A stretch of 64,000 nt of DNA from Gonocerus acuteangulatus (Eukaryota; Arthropoda; Insecta; Hemiptera; Coreidae): NCBI GenBank assembly GCA_946811695.1, contig OX328128.1:81904243-81968242 (forward strand), given 5' to 3'. Positions 22,538 to 33,640 of the stretch are shown here, in pieces; position 1 is the first letter of the stretch; every line of letters begins with the position of its first letter. A program made the translations under genes and the position numbers. Under the pieces are notes generated by a model. The model was not told where the DNA came from and did no database searches. It saw only the letters and a program-made list of their open reading frames with translations.

Positions 22538-22973
22538 GGTGTCCCGTAAATGTCTAGTCATATTGTGAGAGGTGATAGAGGACCCTTAGGGGAACAAAAA
22601 ATGTTATGTGACGATTTTCCGAATTCTCGCCCATAAGGGAGAAAACGTCGTTTTATTGTTTCATCGAGACAAACGTGGTTTTTAGAAGAAAATGTATTCA
22701 AATTCGTTATCTAGGTAAAAATAATAATTTTTGAGGTTAATGTATGGTTGGGTTTCCTTAATGGCCGCCTCCTGGACCCAGTATTAGTTACCGGTATTAA
22801 TAAACTCAAAATAAATGAGTATTATATTTATTTACTGTTTTAGGCATTTTTTTTATATTCGTGGAAGTAATTTTTTTTATTGTTTTAAGAAAATATTTAC
22901 TTCATATTTATGTAAACATTTATAAAAATAAATATTTCTCTTCAGCTTTTTGAATAAACTGAAGAAAAAAAAG

Positions 22974-23892
22974 TCCGTCACGCAGGAGCTGCATAACTAA
23001 GCACTTTCCTCAGAATTTGGGTAGTGCAGACTGCTTTCCAGAACAATTTGCTTAAAATATCCTACATAAATAAAATAAAAACATGAGTAGTTCTCTTTTA
23101 AATTTGTAATGAGTAACTGATCAATTATTAATTTGCTTCCAGAGTTATGTTTACACATGGTACCTATTACACTACGTAATAAATACAAAAAACCTCATAT
23201 TATCGTATTTTGATCTAACGCAGGAACAGGATACAGTCACTCTAGTGGTAGAAAGCGCTCCTTGCGGCGGCTTTGTGATCCTACGTCTGGCGGGCTTTTC
23301 TATTGAAATATATTACAAATTAAACCCCCGCTTTCCGATTGACCGATTCAGCTCATTTTTACAACACTTCTTTCTCATGAGTTACCCACGACGCGTATCG
23401 TATGATATACCGCGTTTCGTTACAATACAGCAGAAATTACGACCGGTATGAGTATATTAGGAATTTGGGTCCGGGGTAAACCCCCGGGTTCTAATGAACC
23501 GATTTATTTTAATTTTACAACACATATTTACCTGTGGATTACCACTACGAATCATGAGTTTCGTCGAAATATACCAAAAATCACGGCTGGTAGTGGCGAA
23601 TTGCTATTGTGGGTCCGGAGTAAACCCCCCCTTCTAGTGAACCGATTTAGTTCATTTTTATATCTCACTTTTCTCTCTATATTACCACTACGAATACCAA
23701 GTTTCGTTGAAATATAACAAATATTACGGCTGACATAGTCAAATTAGTGTTTTGGGTTCGGGGTAAGCCCCCCCCCCTTCCGGTGGACCGACTTTGGTGG
23801 TTAACGAACTCGTTCAATCGTTTGCTAATTGAATCCTATATACCAAGTTTCGTGACGAAAAAACAAAAACTCTGGCCGCTATCGTGTTAACA

Positions 23893-23990
<98 letters not shown>

Positions 23991-24093
23991 TATATATAAA
24001 TTTTAACGGGGGTCATTTTCGGTGTCTACTAGGTAGGAAATTTCGTCATGAGTCCAACCTCAATAGCTACTTTCCTTCGGAGGAAAGTGCTAA
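22974..24093 (+). mobile_element. Helentron-like element, family A copy 3 (most complete)
   Basis: 5' end TCCGTCACGCAGGAGCTGC with subterminal AAGCACTTTCCTCAG; unique 5' region to about 23240; CACTCTAGTGGTAGAAAGCG; then four core units of roughly 140 bp, each with (G/C)GGGTAAACCCC-type or GTCCGGAGTAAACCCC motif. Next come GTTAACAGACATATATA, a long TA tract (23897-23996), ACGGGGGTCATTTTCGGTGT, and the 3' hairpin ACTTTCC-TTCGGA-GGAAAGT with terminal GCTAA. No ORF longer than about 90 codons and no Rep/helicase motif, so it is non-autonomous. It is the reference copy for the family here. Confidence 0.75.
23897..23996. repeat. TA microsatellite inside the family A element
   Basis: About 48 TA units with single interruptions (AAA, AGA). 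Confidence 0.95.
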
Positions 24094-24585
24094 TATAATT
24101 TTCTTTTCACAGATCCATGTTTTTTTATAAACTTTTGTTCGTAAATCGTTCAAATACTTCAATAACACAGGATTGTGATACATGAATGGAAAGCTGGTTA
24201 AATGAGGAAGTTCTTCTGAAACCCGGAAATCTCATATCCTGCCCATTGAGGAGTAATGCTGGAAAGAAATATCAAGAAAATGTCAGGAAATTTAGAATAG
24301 CATTCTTTTGGTAAGATAGACATACTTACATTCATTCATTTTTACGTTTACTCCCAACTAGTCTTATAGTAAATGTACTCAGCTTTCGATTGGTTTCACA
24401 CCCTTTCTAGTAGAACCCCTTGGGACGGAGCTACAACGATTATTCTTCTAAAAACCACGTTGGTCTCGATAAAACAATAAAACGACGTTTTCTCCCTTAT
24501 TTGCGAGAATTCGGAAAATCGTCATAGAACATTTTTTGTTCCCCCAAGGGTCCTCTATCACCTCCCACAATATGACTTGGGGGAG

Positions 24586-24590
<5 letters not shown>

Positions 24591-24648
<58 letters not shown>
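24591..24648. repeat. TA microsatellite
   Basis: About 28 TA units between the broken right end at 24577 and the family A copy 4. Confidence 0.95.
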
Positions 24649-24649
<1 letters not shown>

Positions 24650-24651
24650 TG

Positions 24652-25325
24652 TGTGTGTCGGTTAACACGATAGCGGCCAGAGTTTTTGTTTTTTCGTCAC
24701 GAAACTTGGTATACAGCGTTCAATTAATAAACGATTGAACGAGTTCGTAAACCACCAAAATCGCTACAACGGAAGGGGGGTTTACCCAAAACACTTATTT
24801 GACAATGCCAGCCGTAATTTTTGTTGTATTTCGGCGAAACTCGGTATTCGTAGTGGTCATCTACAGAGAAAAATGTGTTGTAAAAATAAACTAAATCGGT
24901 TCATTAGAAGGGGGGGTTTACTCCGGACACAAATTACTAATATACTCATACCGGGCGTAATTTATGCGGCATTGTAACGAAACTTTGTATACGTCGTGGG
25001 TAATTCATTAGAAAGAAGTGTTGTAAAAATGAGCTAAATCGGTCTATCGGAAAGGGGGGTTTACTTTGTACTATATTTCAATAGAATAGGCCGCCAGAAG
25101 TAGGTTCACAAAGCCGCCGCTAGGAGCGCTTTCTACCACTAGGGGGAAGTCCCCCTACAGTCCTGTATCCTCTTCCTGCGTCAGTTCAAAAGACGAAAAT
25201 ATGAAGTTATTCTGTATTTATTAAGTTCATGTTTTTATTTTATTTATATAGTTTTTTTTTTAAAGAAAATTATTCAGGAATGCAATCTACACTACCTTAA
25301 TCTCCTGCAGCTCCTGCGTGACGGA
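24652..25325 (-). mobile_element. Helentron-like element, family A copy 4, reverse and 3'-truncated
   Basis: Minus-strand copy: 5' end TCCGTCACGCAGGAGCTGC at 25325 inward, three cores (GGGGGGTTTACTCCGGACAC on the plus strand), then GTTAACCGACACACAC at the microsatellite. The 3' hairpin region is missing beyond the TA tract. Confidence 0.7.
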
Positions 25326-25901
25326 CTTTTATTTTTTTGTCTCTGCCTATCTTTTTATTGTGTTTATATAATGGGTTACAAAAATCATCAGAGGAGTTAT
25401 CTTTACAAGTGGTTTATTAACAGTCCCCGAATAGCAGAAAGCTCCCGAGACACAGAGAACGTCTACTAGATTACTTAAATAAAGGGAGAATGTCAAATCT
25501 AGAAGAGGGAAATAAAGAAAAAGGCAATTTCCCCAGTTTTGTGGTTGAAGGAACTTCAAAGGACTTCCGCTCTACATCAAAGGATAATTACTTTCTTAGC
25601 CGTTTATATTGTATTCGCTTGACATTTCTGATTTTATCCCAGTCCTAATGTACCGGTGTTAGGTACTATTTCAGTACTAACCTCTAACTAGTATTTATCA
25701 AAAAGTTGTTCGCTAGTTACTGAAACAACTAACCCTAGTTAAATCAGCTAGTTAATTATAGATTAAATACAACTTGAGTTATTGTTTTCAGTAGGTGGTA
25801 CATTGGTTGGGTTACTATAGATCTAAGGCGAAGCAGAAGTCTTTGAAAGCACTGAACCATCCTCAAGTAGAAATACAATAGACAAGAGAATTGATAAAAC
25901 G
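25326..25901. other. Unassigned sequence
   Basis: No repeat or gene recognised. The minus frame at 25347-25559 has no motif or splice support. Confidence 0.35.
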
Positions 25902-26230
25902 TCCGTCACGCATGGGCTGCATAACTAAACACTTACCTCAGACATTAGGTAGTGTAGTCTCCATTCCTGAATAATTTCCTTTAAATAACCTTTCTAAATA
26001 AAATAAAAGCATGAATAGTTCTCCTCTTATACATTTCTAATGAGAAACTCAATCAAATTATTTTAATTATTTTTTTTTTAATTAATTTCATTGCAGAGTT
26101 TCTTGTATGCTTGGTACTAAACTACTTAATAAATACACGAAAACATCACATTTTCGTCGGAGTGAGGAACGGGATACAGCACCCCTAGCGGTAGCCGTGA
26201 GAAGTAATGTCATTCACTGGAAAGTAAAAC

Positions 26231-26287
<57 letters not shown>

Positions 26288-26290
<3 letters not shown>

Positions 26291-26648
26291 TTAGATTGCA
26301 TCGCTGGGGTTCATATGTATGGTTTGTGAAACGGCTTCTTTCTCCAGCGGTGTCGCTCCTCTCGCTTTCGCAATATTTCGTCGGGTTCGTCTCCGACTTC
26401 ATCAGGCTTCCCTATGAATAGGGCTCGAGGACTTTCTGCTTAGTTCATCAGTCGTCCGTTTGGGCCGGTGGTCGTCTTCAGTCCATGGTTTCTTCTCTAT
26501 CCTCTTTAGGGTGGGCCGCCAAATGTCCGGGCCGACAATTCCGGGTCGAAACCATTCCCTTGACAACCACCAAGGACGACACCAAGTCGGAGAGGAACTC
26601 GACGAAATATTGCGACACCGCTAGAGAAAGAAGTCGTCCCACAAACCA

Positions 26649-26651
<3 letters not shown>
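26288..26651. repeat. Penelope-like inverted terminal pair inserted in a TA tract
   Basis: ATGGTTTGTGAAACGGCTTC, TTTCTCCAGCGGTGTCG, AATATTTCGTCGGGTTCG on the left return inverted on the right as CGACGAAATATTGCGACACC, GCTAGAGAAAGAAGTCG and CACAAACCAAAC. About 180 bp between them contain no reverse transcriptase. The left arm carries an intact hammerhead core on the minus strand, and the right arm a degenerate one near 26580-26606 on the plus strand. Confidence 0.6.
26376..26405 (-). ncRNA. Hammerhead ribozyme core, GTCGG stem family
   Basis: Minus strand CTGATGA, stem II GTCGG/CCGAC with loop AGACGAAC, then GAAATATTGC. The core positions are all conserved. This is the intact version of the degenerate 15687-15716 copy. 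Confidence 0.6.
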
Positions 26652-26717
<66 letters not shown>

Positions 26718-26849
26718 TATATATAAATTTTAACGGGGGTCATTTTCGGTTTCTACTAGGTAGGATCGATAAAGATTTGAAGACATTTTTCAAAAATTCC
26801 GTCATGAGTGCAACCTCAATAGCTACATTCCTTCGGAGGAAAGTGCTAA

Positions 26850-27370
26850 AAGCCAACTCTAAAAGAATTATATCTTTATTTGCCCTAGTAGTTTCACCTA
26901 CACTGAAGACCTCATCAGTAGATAATCTATGTTTAAAATCAGCCTTTATAATGGAACCCTCTACTACAAGGGCCACGTCATATCTGAGGGTATTCTTAAG
27001 ACATTATTTAATTATTTATTAAATTTTAACGTCCATTTATTATTGACAACGATGATAAGACATTAAAAACAGCAGTCGAAAATCTATAGGGCCTGAAAGT
27101 TAAATAATATTAGATTATCCAACAAGAGGTTCGGCAATTCAAATAAAAATTGTTATTTTTTTTTTGTCTAGACATAATTTTATTTTTCTATTAATATAAA
27201 AAATATATTATGACGTCAAGGAACTGTTGGGATTTGGCTAAGAGAAAAAGACTGTTCTTTCACAACGTTCTTCAAAAAAATTAAACAGTAGTTTAAGTTT
27301 AGAGTAAGGACAAAAATTAACAGAGGGCCTTCTGCTAATTGCTAACTTACTCTTAACTGTAATACAATTA
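26850..27370. other. Unassigned, with an AAATTTTAACGTCCATTTA-type repeat
   Basis: AAATTTTAACGTCCATTTAT at about 27019 recurs near 40626 (followed by TATTGAC in both) and, shorter, near 16908. This suggests another dispersed element whose limits I could not set. Confidence 0.4.
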
Positions 27371-27631
27371 CCGTTTAATTTATAATGAAGATGGAGATAG
27401 TTAGCCGTTGCAGAGATACGAGGAGAAGGTATAGTTGGGATTCGGCTAGAGCTAAATCCTAGCTCTAGCCGAATCCCAACTATACCCTGTCTTCGTACCG
27501 TTTAATTTATAATGAAGATGGAGATAGTTAGCCGTAGCAGAGATACGAAGAGAAGGTATAGTTGGGATTCGGCTAGAGCTAAATCCTAGCTCTAGCCGAA
27601 TCCCAACTATACCCTGTCTTCGTACCGTTTA
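27371..27631. repeat. Two tandem 127-bp units, each with a perfect 27-bp hairpin
   Basis: 27428-27454 pairs exactly with 27460-27486 (GGTATAGTTGGGATTCGGCT...; loop AATCC), and the same structure repeats at 27555-27613. The flanks AGATGGAGATAGTTAGCCG and CCTGTCTTCGTACCG are shared. The GGATTCGGCT / AGCCGAATCC and TAGTTAGCCG words also occur in the Penelope-like repeats at 1821-2205 and 5207-5351, so I infer the same element group. Near-identity of the units points to a recent duplication. Confidence 0.8.
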
Positions 27632-28858
27632 ATTTGTTAAAAAAAAAACCCATAATATGCAGATAAAAAATGTTTTGTAATCTACTTTCAAATATAAATA
27701 TAATTAAAACGCCTTATTATGTTCACTACCCCAAACCATACATATTATTTATTTCACTCCATTTCATGTAACGTTTTGGCCTTTAGGCAATTTTCAAATA
27801 CTAGAAGAAAACTAAAGACAGTTTTAACTTCACCATAAACCCACTTATTCCATAATTTATAGTGATATAACTAACCCTATGTCAATATTTGTATATAATT
27901 TAAAACTTATTTTACTTTAAAACCAGCAGCCTCCTTATTAAACATTGTATTCTAGGCCTTGTCATCCTGGCACATTTCTCAACAACTAAACTTTAAACCT
28001 TAAAATTATTTTTATATATATCATTATTAATAAATTTTTTTCAATTCTACATTAATTACATTATTAAAACCTTACATTTATTTTAAAGGTATAAATAAAG
28101 TCCTTAAGCACAGCCATTCCACCATTCTCTTCACTATCCCCCTCACATTGGCAAGAATATTTCATGAACTAAAATTCTTATCTATGCCTATCATAAATAT
28201 AGATAACATTCAATACAAATAATAATAAGTTCGAAATACAGATATTTCTGTATATCTGACGTTTTCTCTTAGCGAAATTGCAAACATTCCTTCACTTATT
28301 ATCTGCGTCTCATTAAGAAATATATTGTTTAACTGCTATTTTTTACCCGATTTCTGTTACCTTCACGTTTTTATTTCAACATTTGCTCTTTGTTTAACTA
28401 TTTATTCCATTATTTGAGAGAGCAGTTTTATCTTGTGTTCATCCATACGTGGGGTAATACATGTTACGGAGAAATCGAAGAAACTGTAACTAATACTCGA
28501 TACATCATAACGACCATCGAACCAGCAGAGTAATCGATTATCTGCGAGTAAAAACAGCTATCTACACGCTGAATGTTATAATTGAATGTATATCTATGGT
28601 AGATATCCCTAATAGAGCCCTGATTGTAAGAGGAAGGAAGCTACCATTAATAACGGAGACAAGGAATGGGGGTTAGAGAGGGAGAGGAAACCCAAGCAGA
28701 AGCTGTAATTAAAGATGACAGATAGTGTCAGTGACTCCTTCCGTGGCAATGAATCGATAAGTAGCCGATATTTAATAAACCGAATCTAGTAGTTGTCTAT
28801 GCAAGTGTACTACTTTAGTACTGTTGTAAATCCTACCTCCTTGTCGGAACTGGAACAC
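27632..28858. other. AT-rich sequence without recognisable features
   Basis: Only short poly-A/T runs. AACGTTTTGGCCTTTAGGC near 27772 vaguely resembles Penelope-like ends but has no ribozyme core. Confidence 0.4.
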
Positions 28859-29365
28859 GACAGGACGTGATTCTGTTGGAGCAGTGAGCCATGAGCGTGT
28901 GAGCCGAGCTGAGTCAAATACTTCAGTGACAGTGAGTAGAACTGAGTCTCCAAATTGTGAAGTCATTGGTTCAAGGCAAAGAATGGAACCCCATCTCTTA
29001 TTCGGAGCTATCTGGTATGGTATAGTGACAGGACGTGATCCTGTTGGAGCAGTGAGCCATGAGCGTGTGAGCCGAGCTGAGTCAAATACTTCAGTGACAG
29101 TGAGTAGAACTGAGTCTCCAAATTGTGAAGTCATTGGTTCAAGGCAAAGAATGGAACCCCATCTCTTATTCGGAGCTATCTGGTATGGTATAGTGACAGG
29201 ACGTGATCCTGTTGGATCAGTGAGCCATGAGCGTGTGAGCCGAGCTGAGTGATGACTTCAGTGATAGTGAGTAGAACTGAGTCCCCGAATTGTGAAGTCA
29301 TTGGTTCAAGGCAAAGAATGGAGCCCGATCTCTTCTTCGGAGCTACCTGGTATGGTATAGTGGCA
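28859..29365. repeat. 168-bp tandem repeat, three units
   Basis: Units start GACAGGACGTGAT at 28859, 29027 and 29195. The first two are nearly identical; the third has small changes and is shortened. Each includes GAGCCATGAGCGTGTGAGCC and AAGTCATTGGTTCAAGGC, the latter only faintly like a pol III B box. Open frames through it simply repeat the same peptide and are not evidence of coding. Confidence 0.9.
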
Positions 29366-29444
29366 GGAAGCGCTGACGTGAATTTTGTGTTTGTGTATGT
29401 ATATGTACACAATTCAAACAATTTATTATACAAAAATGTAATTA

Positions 29445-29800
29445 GACCAGTTGTTGGGTACGTGGACTCTGCCCAAGGGAATGAGGAGAGGCCTGCTGGG
29501 CTGGGAAAGAAGAGTCCTGAGAAAGATTTTTGGAGCCGTAAGAGAGCAGCACAGGTGGAGGGTCAGAAGCAATGCCGAACTTGCAGAACTGTATGGCGAG
29601 CCTGACATCCTCTATGTCATCAAGAAAGTAGGCTACGGTGGTTAGGGCACGTGGAGAGAATGGTACCCTGTAGGCTGCCTAAAATGACAACATGGTGGCG
29701 GACGCTAGGGAACCGAAATTGGAGGGACCTAGCAGCATGGTCCATGGAGCAGGATGGTCCAGGTCCTACAAGGACTGTAGCTCCCAACATTGAGTGAGTG
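29445..29800 (+). pseudogene. 3' end of a LINE endonuclease-RT ORF (R-W-L-G-H-V type)
   Basis: Frame pieces TWTLPKGMRRGLLGWERRVL, RKIFGAVREQHRWRVRSNAE and LAELYGEPDILYVIKK, then after a +1/-1 shift LRWLGHVERM. These are the usual C-terminal words of arthropod RTE/CR1-like ORFs (L-x-x-W-E-R-R-V-L-R-K-I-F-G, then E-L-Y, then R-W-L-G-H-V-x-R-M). Lacks all catalytic RT motifs. The tail ends in four GAGT repeats followed by a TA tract, a typical LINE 3' microsatellite tail. Confidence 0.75.
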
Positions 29801-30559
29801 AGTGAGATATATATATATATACATGTACACAAACATACAAATTAACGTGAAATGATGAAATCGGCATTTCTGGATTGTGTCATGAGATCAGAGGGACGGA
29901 TGGAACGTGATAAACCGATAAAATAAACACAGTCCTTAAGTGATGTTGAATTGTTTAACTTTGATATTGACACACATTATAACTAATTATCATGAAAAAA
30001 TTGAATCACCAAAGTGGTTTTGGAAAATAATATTTTAAGAACGTATATACGCGTTAAATATGTTGTTCTCTTCATACTACAACATTCGTAAAAATATCTA
30101 TATAGGAAAGTTGCACAAGGGAGGATGGCTGCCGTGAATGATTCCCAACGGCGATTTGACGGCCGCTTTTGGCACTAAACCCTTCTAGTGAAACTAATTT
30201 TACTTAGTATGGTTATTTTTTTTTAAGAGATTTATATTTAAATAAATATCAATAAAGTTTTTCTAGCGTAGTAGCCAATGCAGTAAACAACTCTTCCCAC
30301 TTTTAACCCAAGCATGCTGATAGTCAGAAGCTGCTAAGAGAGGCAAGAAATCCGGGATCCTGAATAGGGGTGGATGAGGATGTGGGTCAGCTTATTGCAT
30401 ATCGATTCTATGGGGCTAAGGCCCTAAACACACACCGTAATACATACAGGGAGGATGGTCTTAGGAATCTAGGCTATTCCTTAGGCAAGCAAAGCACTAT
30501 CCAACCAATAGTAGGACATCTGCAGTATACACAATGGTGTTAAAGCCAAAATCGTAGAC
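29801..30559. other. Unassigned sequence
   Basis: No feature recognised. Confidence 0.4.
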
Positions 30560-31680
30560 CAGTAGTTATCGGGTTATTGGTTCAAGATTGGTGGGGCCAC
30601 GACCGAAGACTTAGAACACCAGCGGCCCGAAGATTGACTTAGGGTTCTCTGGGCCTCACGACTCAAGTCAAAGACCACCAACTACTAACCGATAGAATTA
30701 GAATTTTACGCTTCACGACTCCGAGGCATACACCACCAACTGCTATCATAGAACAGTAGTTATGGGGTTATTGGTTTAACATTTGTGGGGGTCACGACCG
30801 GAGGCTTAGAACACCAGCAACCCGAAGATTCTCTGGGCCCCACGACTCAAGTCAAAGACCACCAACTACTAACCGATAGAATTTGAATTTTATGCTTCAC
30901 GACTCCGAGGCATACACCACCAACTGCTATCATAGAACAGTAGTTATGGGGTTATTGGTTTAACATTTGTGGGGGTCACGACCGGAGGCTTAGAACACCA
31001 GCAACCCGAAGATTCTCTGGGCCTCACGACTCAAGTCAAAGACCGACTACTAACCGATAGAATTTGAATTTTACGCTTCACGACTCCGAGGCATACACCA
31101 CCAACTGCTATCATAGAACAGTAGTTATGGGGTTATTGGTTTAACATTTGTGGTGGTCACGACCGGAGGCTTAGAACACCAGCAACCCGAAGATTCTCTG
31201 GGCCTCATGACTCAAGTCAAAGACCACCAACTACTAACCGATAGAATTTGAATTTTACGCTTCACGACTCCGAGGCATACACCACCAACTGCTATCATAG
31301 AACAGTAGTTATGGGGTTATTGGTTTAACATTTGTGGGGGTCACGACCGGAGGCTTAGAACACCAGCAACCCGAAGATTCTCTGGGCCTCACGACTCAAG
31401 TCAAAGACCGACTACTAACCGATAGAATTTGAATTTTACGCTTCACGACTCCGAGGCATACACCACCAACTGCTATCATAGAACAGTAGTTATGGGGTTA
31501 TTGGTTTAACATTTGTGGGGGGTCACGACCGGAGGCTTAGAACACCAGCAACCCGAAGATTCTCTGGGCCTCACGACTCAAGTCAAAGACCACCAACTAC
31601 TAACCGATAGAATTTGAATTTTACGCTTCACGACTCCGAGGCATACACCACCAACTACTCGACGATTGATCTAGAAGCGT
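30560..31680. repeat. Tandem array of about 183-bp units with alternating variants
   Basis: Landmarks TCATAGAACAGTAGTTATGG at 30746, 30930, 31111, 31295 and 31476 give spacings of 184, 181, 184 and 181 bp. The two lengths correspond to GACCACCAACTACTAACC and GACCGACTACTAACC variants, so the array is organised as a 365-bp dimer. Edge units are diverged. The unit contains ACCGGAGGCTTAGAACACC and TTCACGACTCCGAGGC. No coding content. Confidence 0.9.
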
Positions 31681-32263
31681 TGGGCATCTCAATTCAAGTC
31701 ATAGTCCACCAACAATTGACTTAGGATTCTGTGGCCCTCACAGCTCAAGATATAGGTCAGCAATAAACCAAATATTTACTTTGTCCCACAAGCGGCGACG
31801 TAGTCCAACAACTATGTCGGCTACCAGAAAAGCAGGGGACTAGACCGCCTATGCCTTGGGGCGAAGAAATGAGGAGAACATGCGGGGGAGCTAGCTGCCA
31901 GAGAGTCGCAGCTGTAAGAAGAAGCTGACCAACGATCCACTTAGCATTCTGAGGGCCTCATAACCAGAGTCATAAACCTCCAGAAACTTGATGATTGACT
32001 TAAATCCTGTGGGCTTTACGGCTTAAAACATAGAAACCAATGCCCCGACGATTTAATTACGATTGTGTTAATTTGGATTGCCATAGGAATCACAACCCAT
32101 GTACATGTTTTTAACAGAACTTATCGATTAATGTCCAAGAATATACAAGTAAGGAAACCATAAACCGCTGCAAGACCTAGGAGCTGATAGTAACCGAAGT
32201 ACAACACGGAATGAATGAGTTACGAATAGAGAATGATTGGAATATGGAAAGCGGAAAGCTAAC
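31681..32263. other. Degenerating edge of the array, then unassigned
   Basis: Isolated words of the 183-bp unit (ACTTAGGATTCTGTGG, CCTCACAGCTCAAG) persist to about 32040, after which nothing is recognised. Confidence 0.45.
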
Positions 32264-32437
32264 CTTTGACCTTATCATTCATGCCGAATGAGAAGGACGT
32301 TGTGCGCATGCCCGCTCCTCCCAGTCCTTTCATTAATGATTTATTATGAAAGGCAGAACACGTGGGACTCCCACTTAGTGATAAGGACTCTAGTTGATAA
32401 TCCCTCTTCATTATGACAGGAGATTGACAAGTACTAT
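32264..32437 (-). CDS. Candidate internal coding exon, unknown protein
   Basis: A 174-nt minus-strand open segment between a CTCAG acceptor and a AAAG|GTTAGC donor. It starts and ends in phase 1, matching the phase of the exons at 17140-17271 and 49196-49259. It encodes 58 residues including STCQSPVIMKRDYQLESLSL, SGSPTCSAFHNKSLMKG and GGAGMRTTSFSFGMNDK, a Ser/Thr-rich stretch such as a cytoplasmic tail might have. No domain is recognised. The polypyrimidine tract before the acceptor is poor, so the 5' border is uncertain; an in-frame ATG at 32456 would be an alternative start. GC content is clearly above the flanks. Confidence 0.45.
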
Positions 32438-32459
32438 CTGAGCTTGTTATATACATTTC

Positions 32460-33149
32460 AGTTACATAGGCGTTATTTTACTATGTTACATAAATTTACT
32501 GTTTAAGCCACGCCAGGCTATCTTGTCATGTTTACTATTAAGTAAGGTTTCTCTGGAGCATTCCAATATTGCCAAGGTCGAGAGAAATACCTTCAACCCA
32601 TCGCTGAAAAACGTGCCGCAGGGAGTCCCACATTGTATTTTTACGCTTCCGTTTTTACGGGTAAAACGTATATTAAAAAAAATATATATAGCGGGAGCTA
32701 CCGTCATCGGCGAATAATCGCATCTGTTGCCCGTACCTCTTTGTAAGAGACTGAGAAGTAAGGCTTCATTGTGCGCTGGATAAAGCCGGTAGACCTTACT
32801 CCTCGGATTCAAGGAACCGCACGTTTTTGCTGCTGTTCGTGTTTTATTATTGGACTAATGTAGTATTGTGAATTATACTGTTCGGGGCGGGTTACATTTC
32901 AATAAAAACCGCAGAGAGCATGGCAGAACACCGTTTATTTATGCCCATTAGATATAATAAGTATCATTTATTTAATGAGTGCACTCGCCATATTATTTAA
33001 GCAAGTATTGCTTGTTAATTATTTATTTATTACGATTTATTATTTTATTTCTCCTTATAGATATCTTAATTTATTATTTTTGATAGTCGTGCTTTATTTA
33101 CTGTACGTAGTTTCGAGAAGAGTACTTTTATTCTATATTATTAACTTAT
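32460..33149. other. Unassigned sequence
   Basis: A 100-codon minus-strand frame (32486-32812) has no motif. Region 32620-32830 is relatively GC-rich and may be another old repeat. Confidence 0.35.
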
Positions 33150-33541
33150 AATTGGACGCCTTTAAACGGAAAGGAACCAAGCGCCATTTTTAACGAAATT
33201 TTGGTGCTATCTTGTAGAGAATTAGAGAATTTATATAGTAATAAAAAACTGGTTAAAATATAATGTTCTCATTAAAGCAAGAAAAAACACCAAAAAAAAA
33301 AAAAAAGTGAAATGGTGTATCTAGTATGCTGGAATAAACAGAAAGGAATCGAGCACCATTTTTATCAAAAACTATAAAAATAAAACCCCATTACCATAAC
33401 AACCGTTTATTTTAATGAGAGAAAATGAATGAAACATTTCAGGTAATAAAGGAATTTTAGACCCACAAAAAACTTTAAACCTAATTCTCTAAAGAATGAA
33501 CAGATGGCACTTGGTTCCTTTCCGTTTAAAGGCGTCCAATT
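33150..33541. mobile_element. MITE with TIRs of about 38 bp
   Basis: Left AATTGGACGCCTTTAAACGG and AAAGGAACCAAGCGCCAT; right end is the complement with one or two changes. A third related internal motif (AACAGAAAGGAATCGAGCACC) lies near 33340. 392 bp, no ORF. Superfamily unclear. Confidence 0.75.
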
Positions 33542-33640
33542 ATTATTTGCAGTATGTCTTTATTATTTATTTTTTTTTTTAAGATATATTTATTTTGCCT
33601 TGCTTGCTTAGAAATAATAAATTACTTTCATTGAGAGGAG

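Larger units (their letters stand above)
22536..24577. mobile_element. Element bounded by inverted repeats of about 140 bp, interrupted by a family A copy
   Basis: The left end starts ACAGGGTGTCCCGTAAATG and continues through GAGGTGATAGAGGACCCT, GACGATTTTCCGAATTCTCG and AAAACGTCGTTTTATTG to CACGTT/ACGTGG-TTTTTAGAAG. The same sequence returns inverted at 24447-24577. The last 20 bp of the right end are lost at a TA tract. The interior contains the complete family A element 22974-24093, so the older element was split by the Helentron-like insertion. No transposase is left. Superfamily undetermined; ACAGGGTGTCCC ends occur in several DNA-transposon groups. Confidence 0.55.
25902..26849 (+). mobile_element. 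Family A copy carrying a Penelope-like insertion in its TA tract
   Basis: 5' end TCCGTCACGCATGGGCTGC and subterminal AAACACTTACCTCAG, but no 140-bp cores (internal deletion). After AGCGGTAGCCGTGAG the TA tract begins (26230). Unrelated sequence occupies 26288-26651, and the TA tract then resumes (to 26726), followed by the normal 3' part (AACGGGGGTCATTTTCGG, hairpin ACATTCC-TTCGGA-GGAAAGT, GCTAA). The insertion therefore landed inside the microsatellite. Confidence 0.65.

Noticed and set aside
28884..29252. A 122-codon repeated-peptide protein
   Set aside because: The frame merely follows a 168-bp tandem repeat, with an equally long frame on the other strand.
32486..32812. A 108-codon minus-strand gene
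   Set aside because: Overlaps an equally plausible plus-strand frame, has no family motif, and probably lies in an unclassified repeat.
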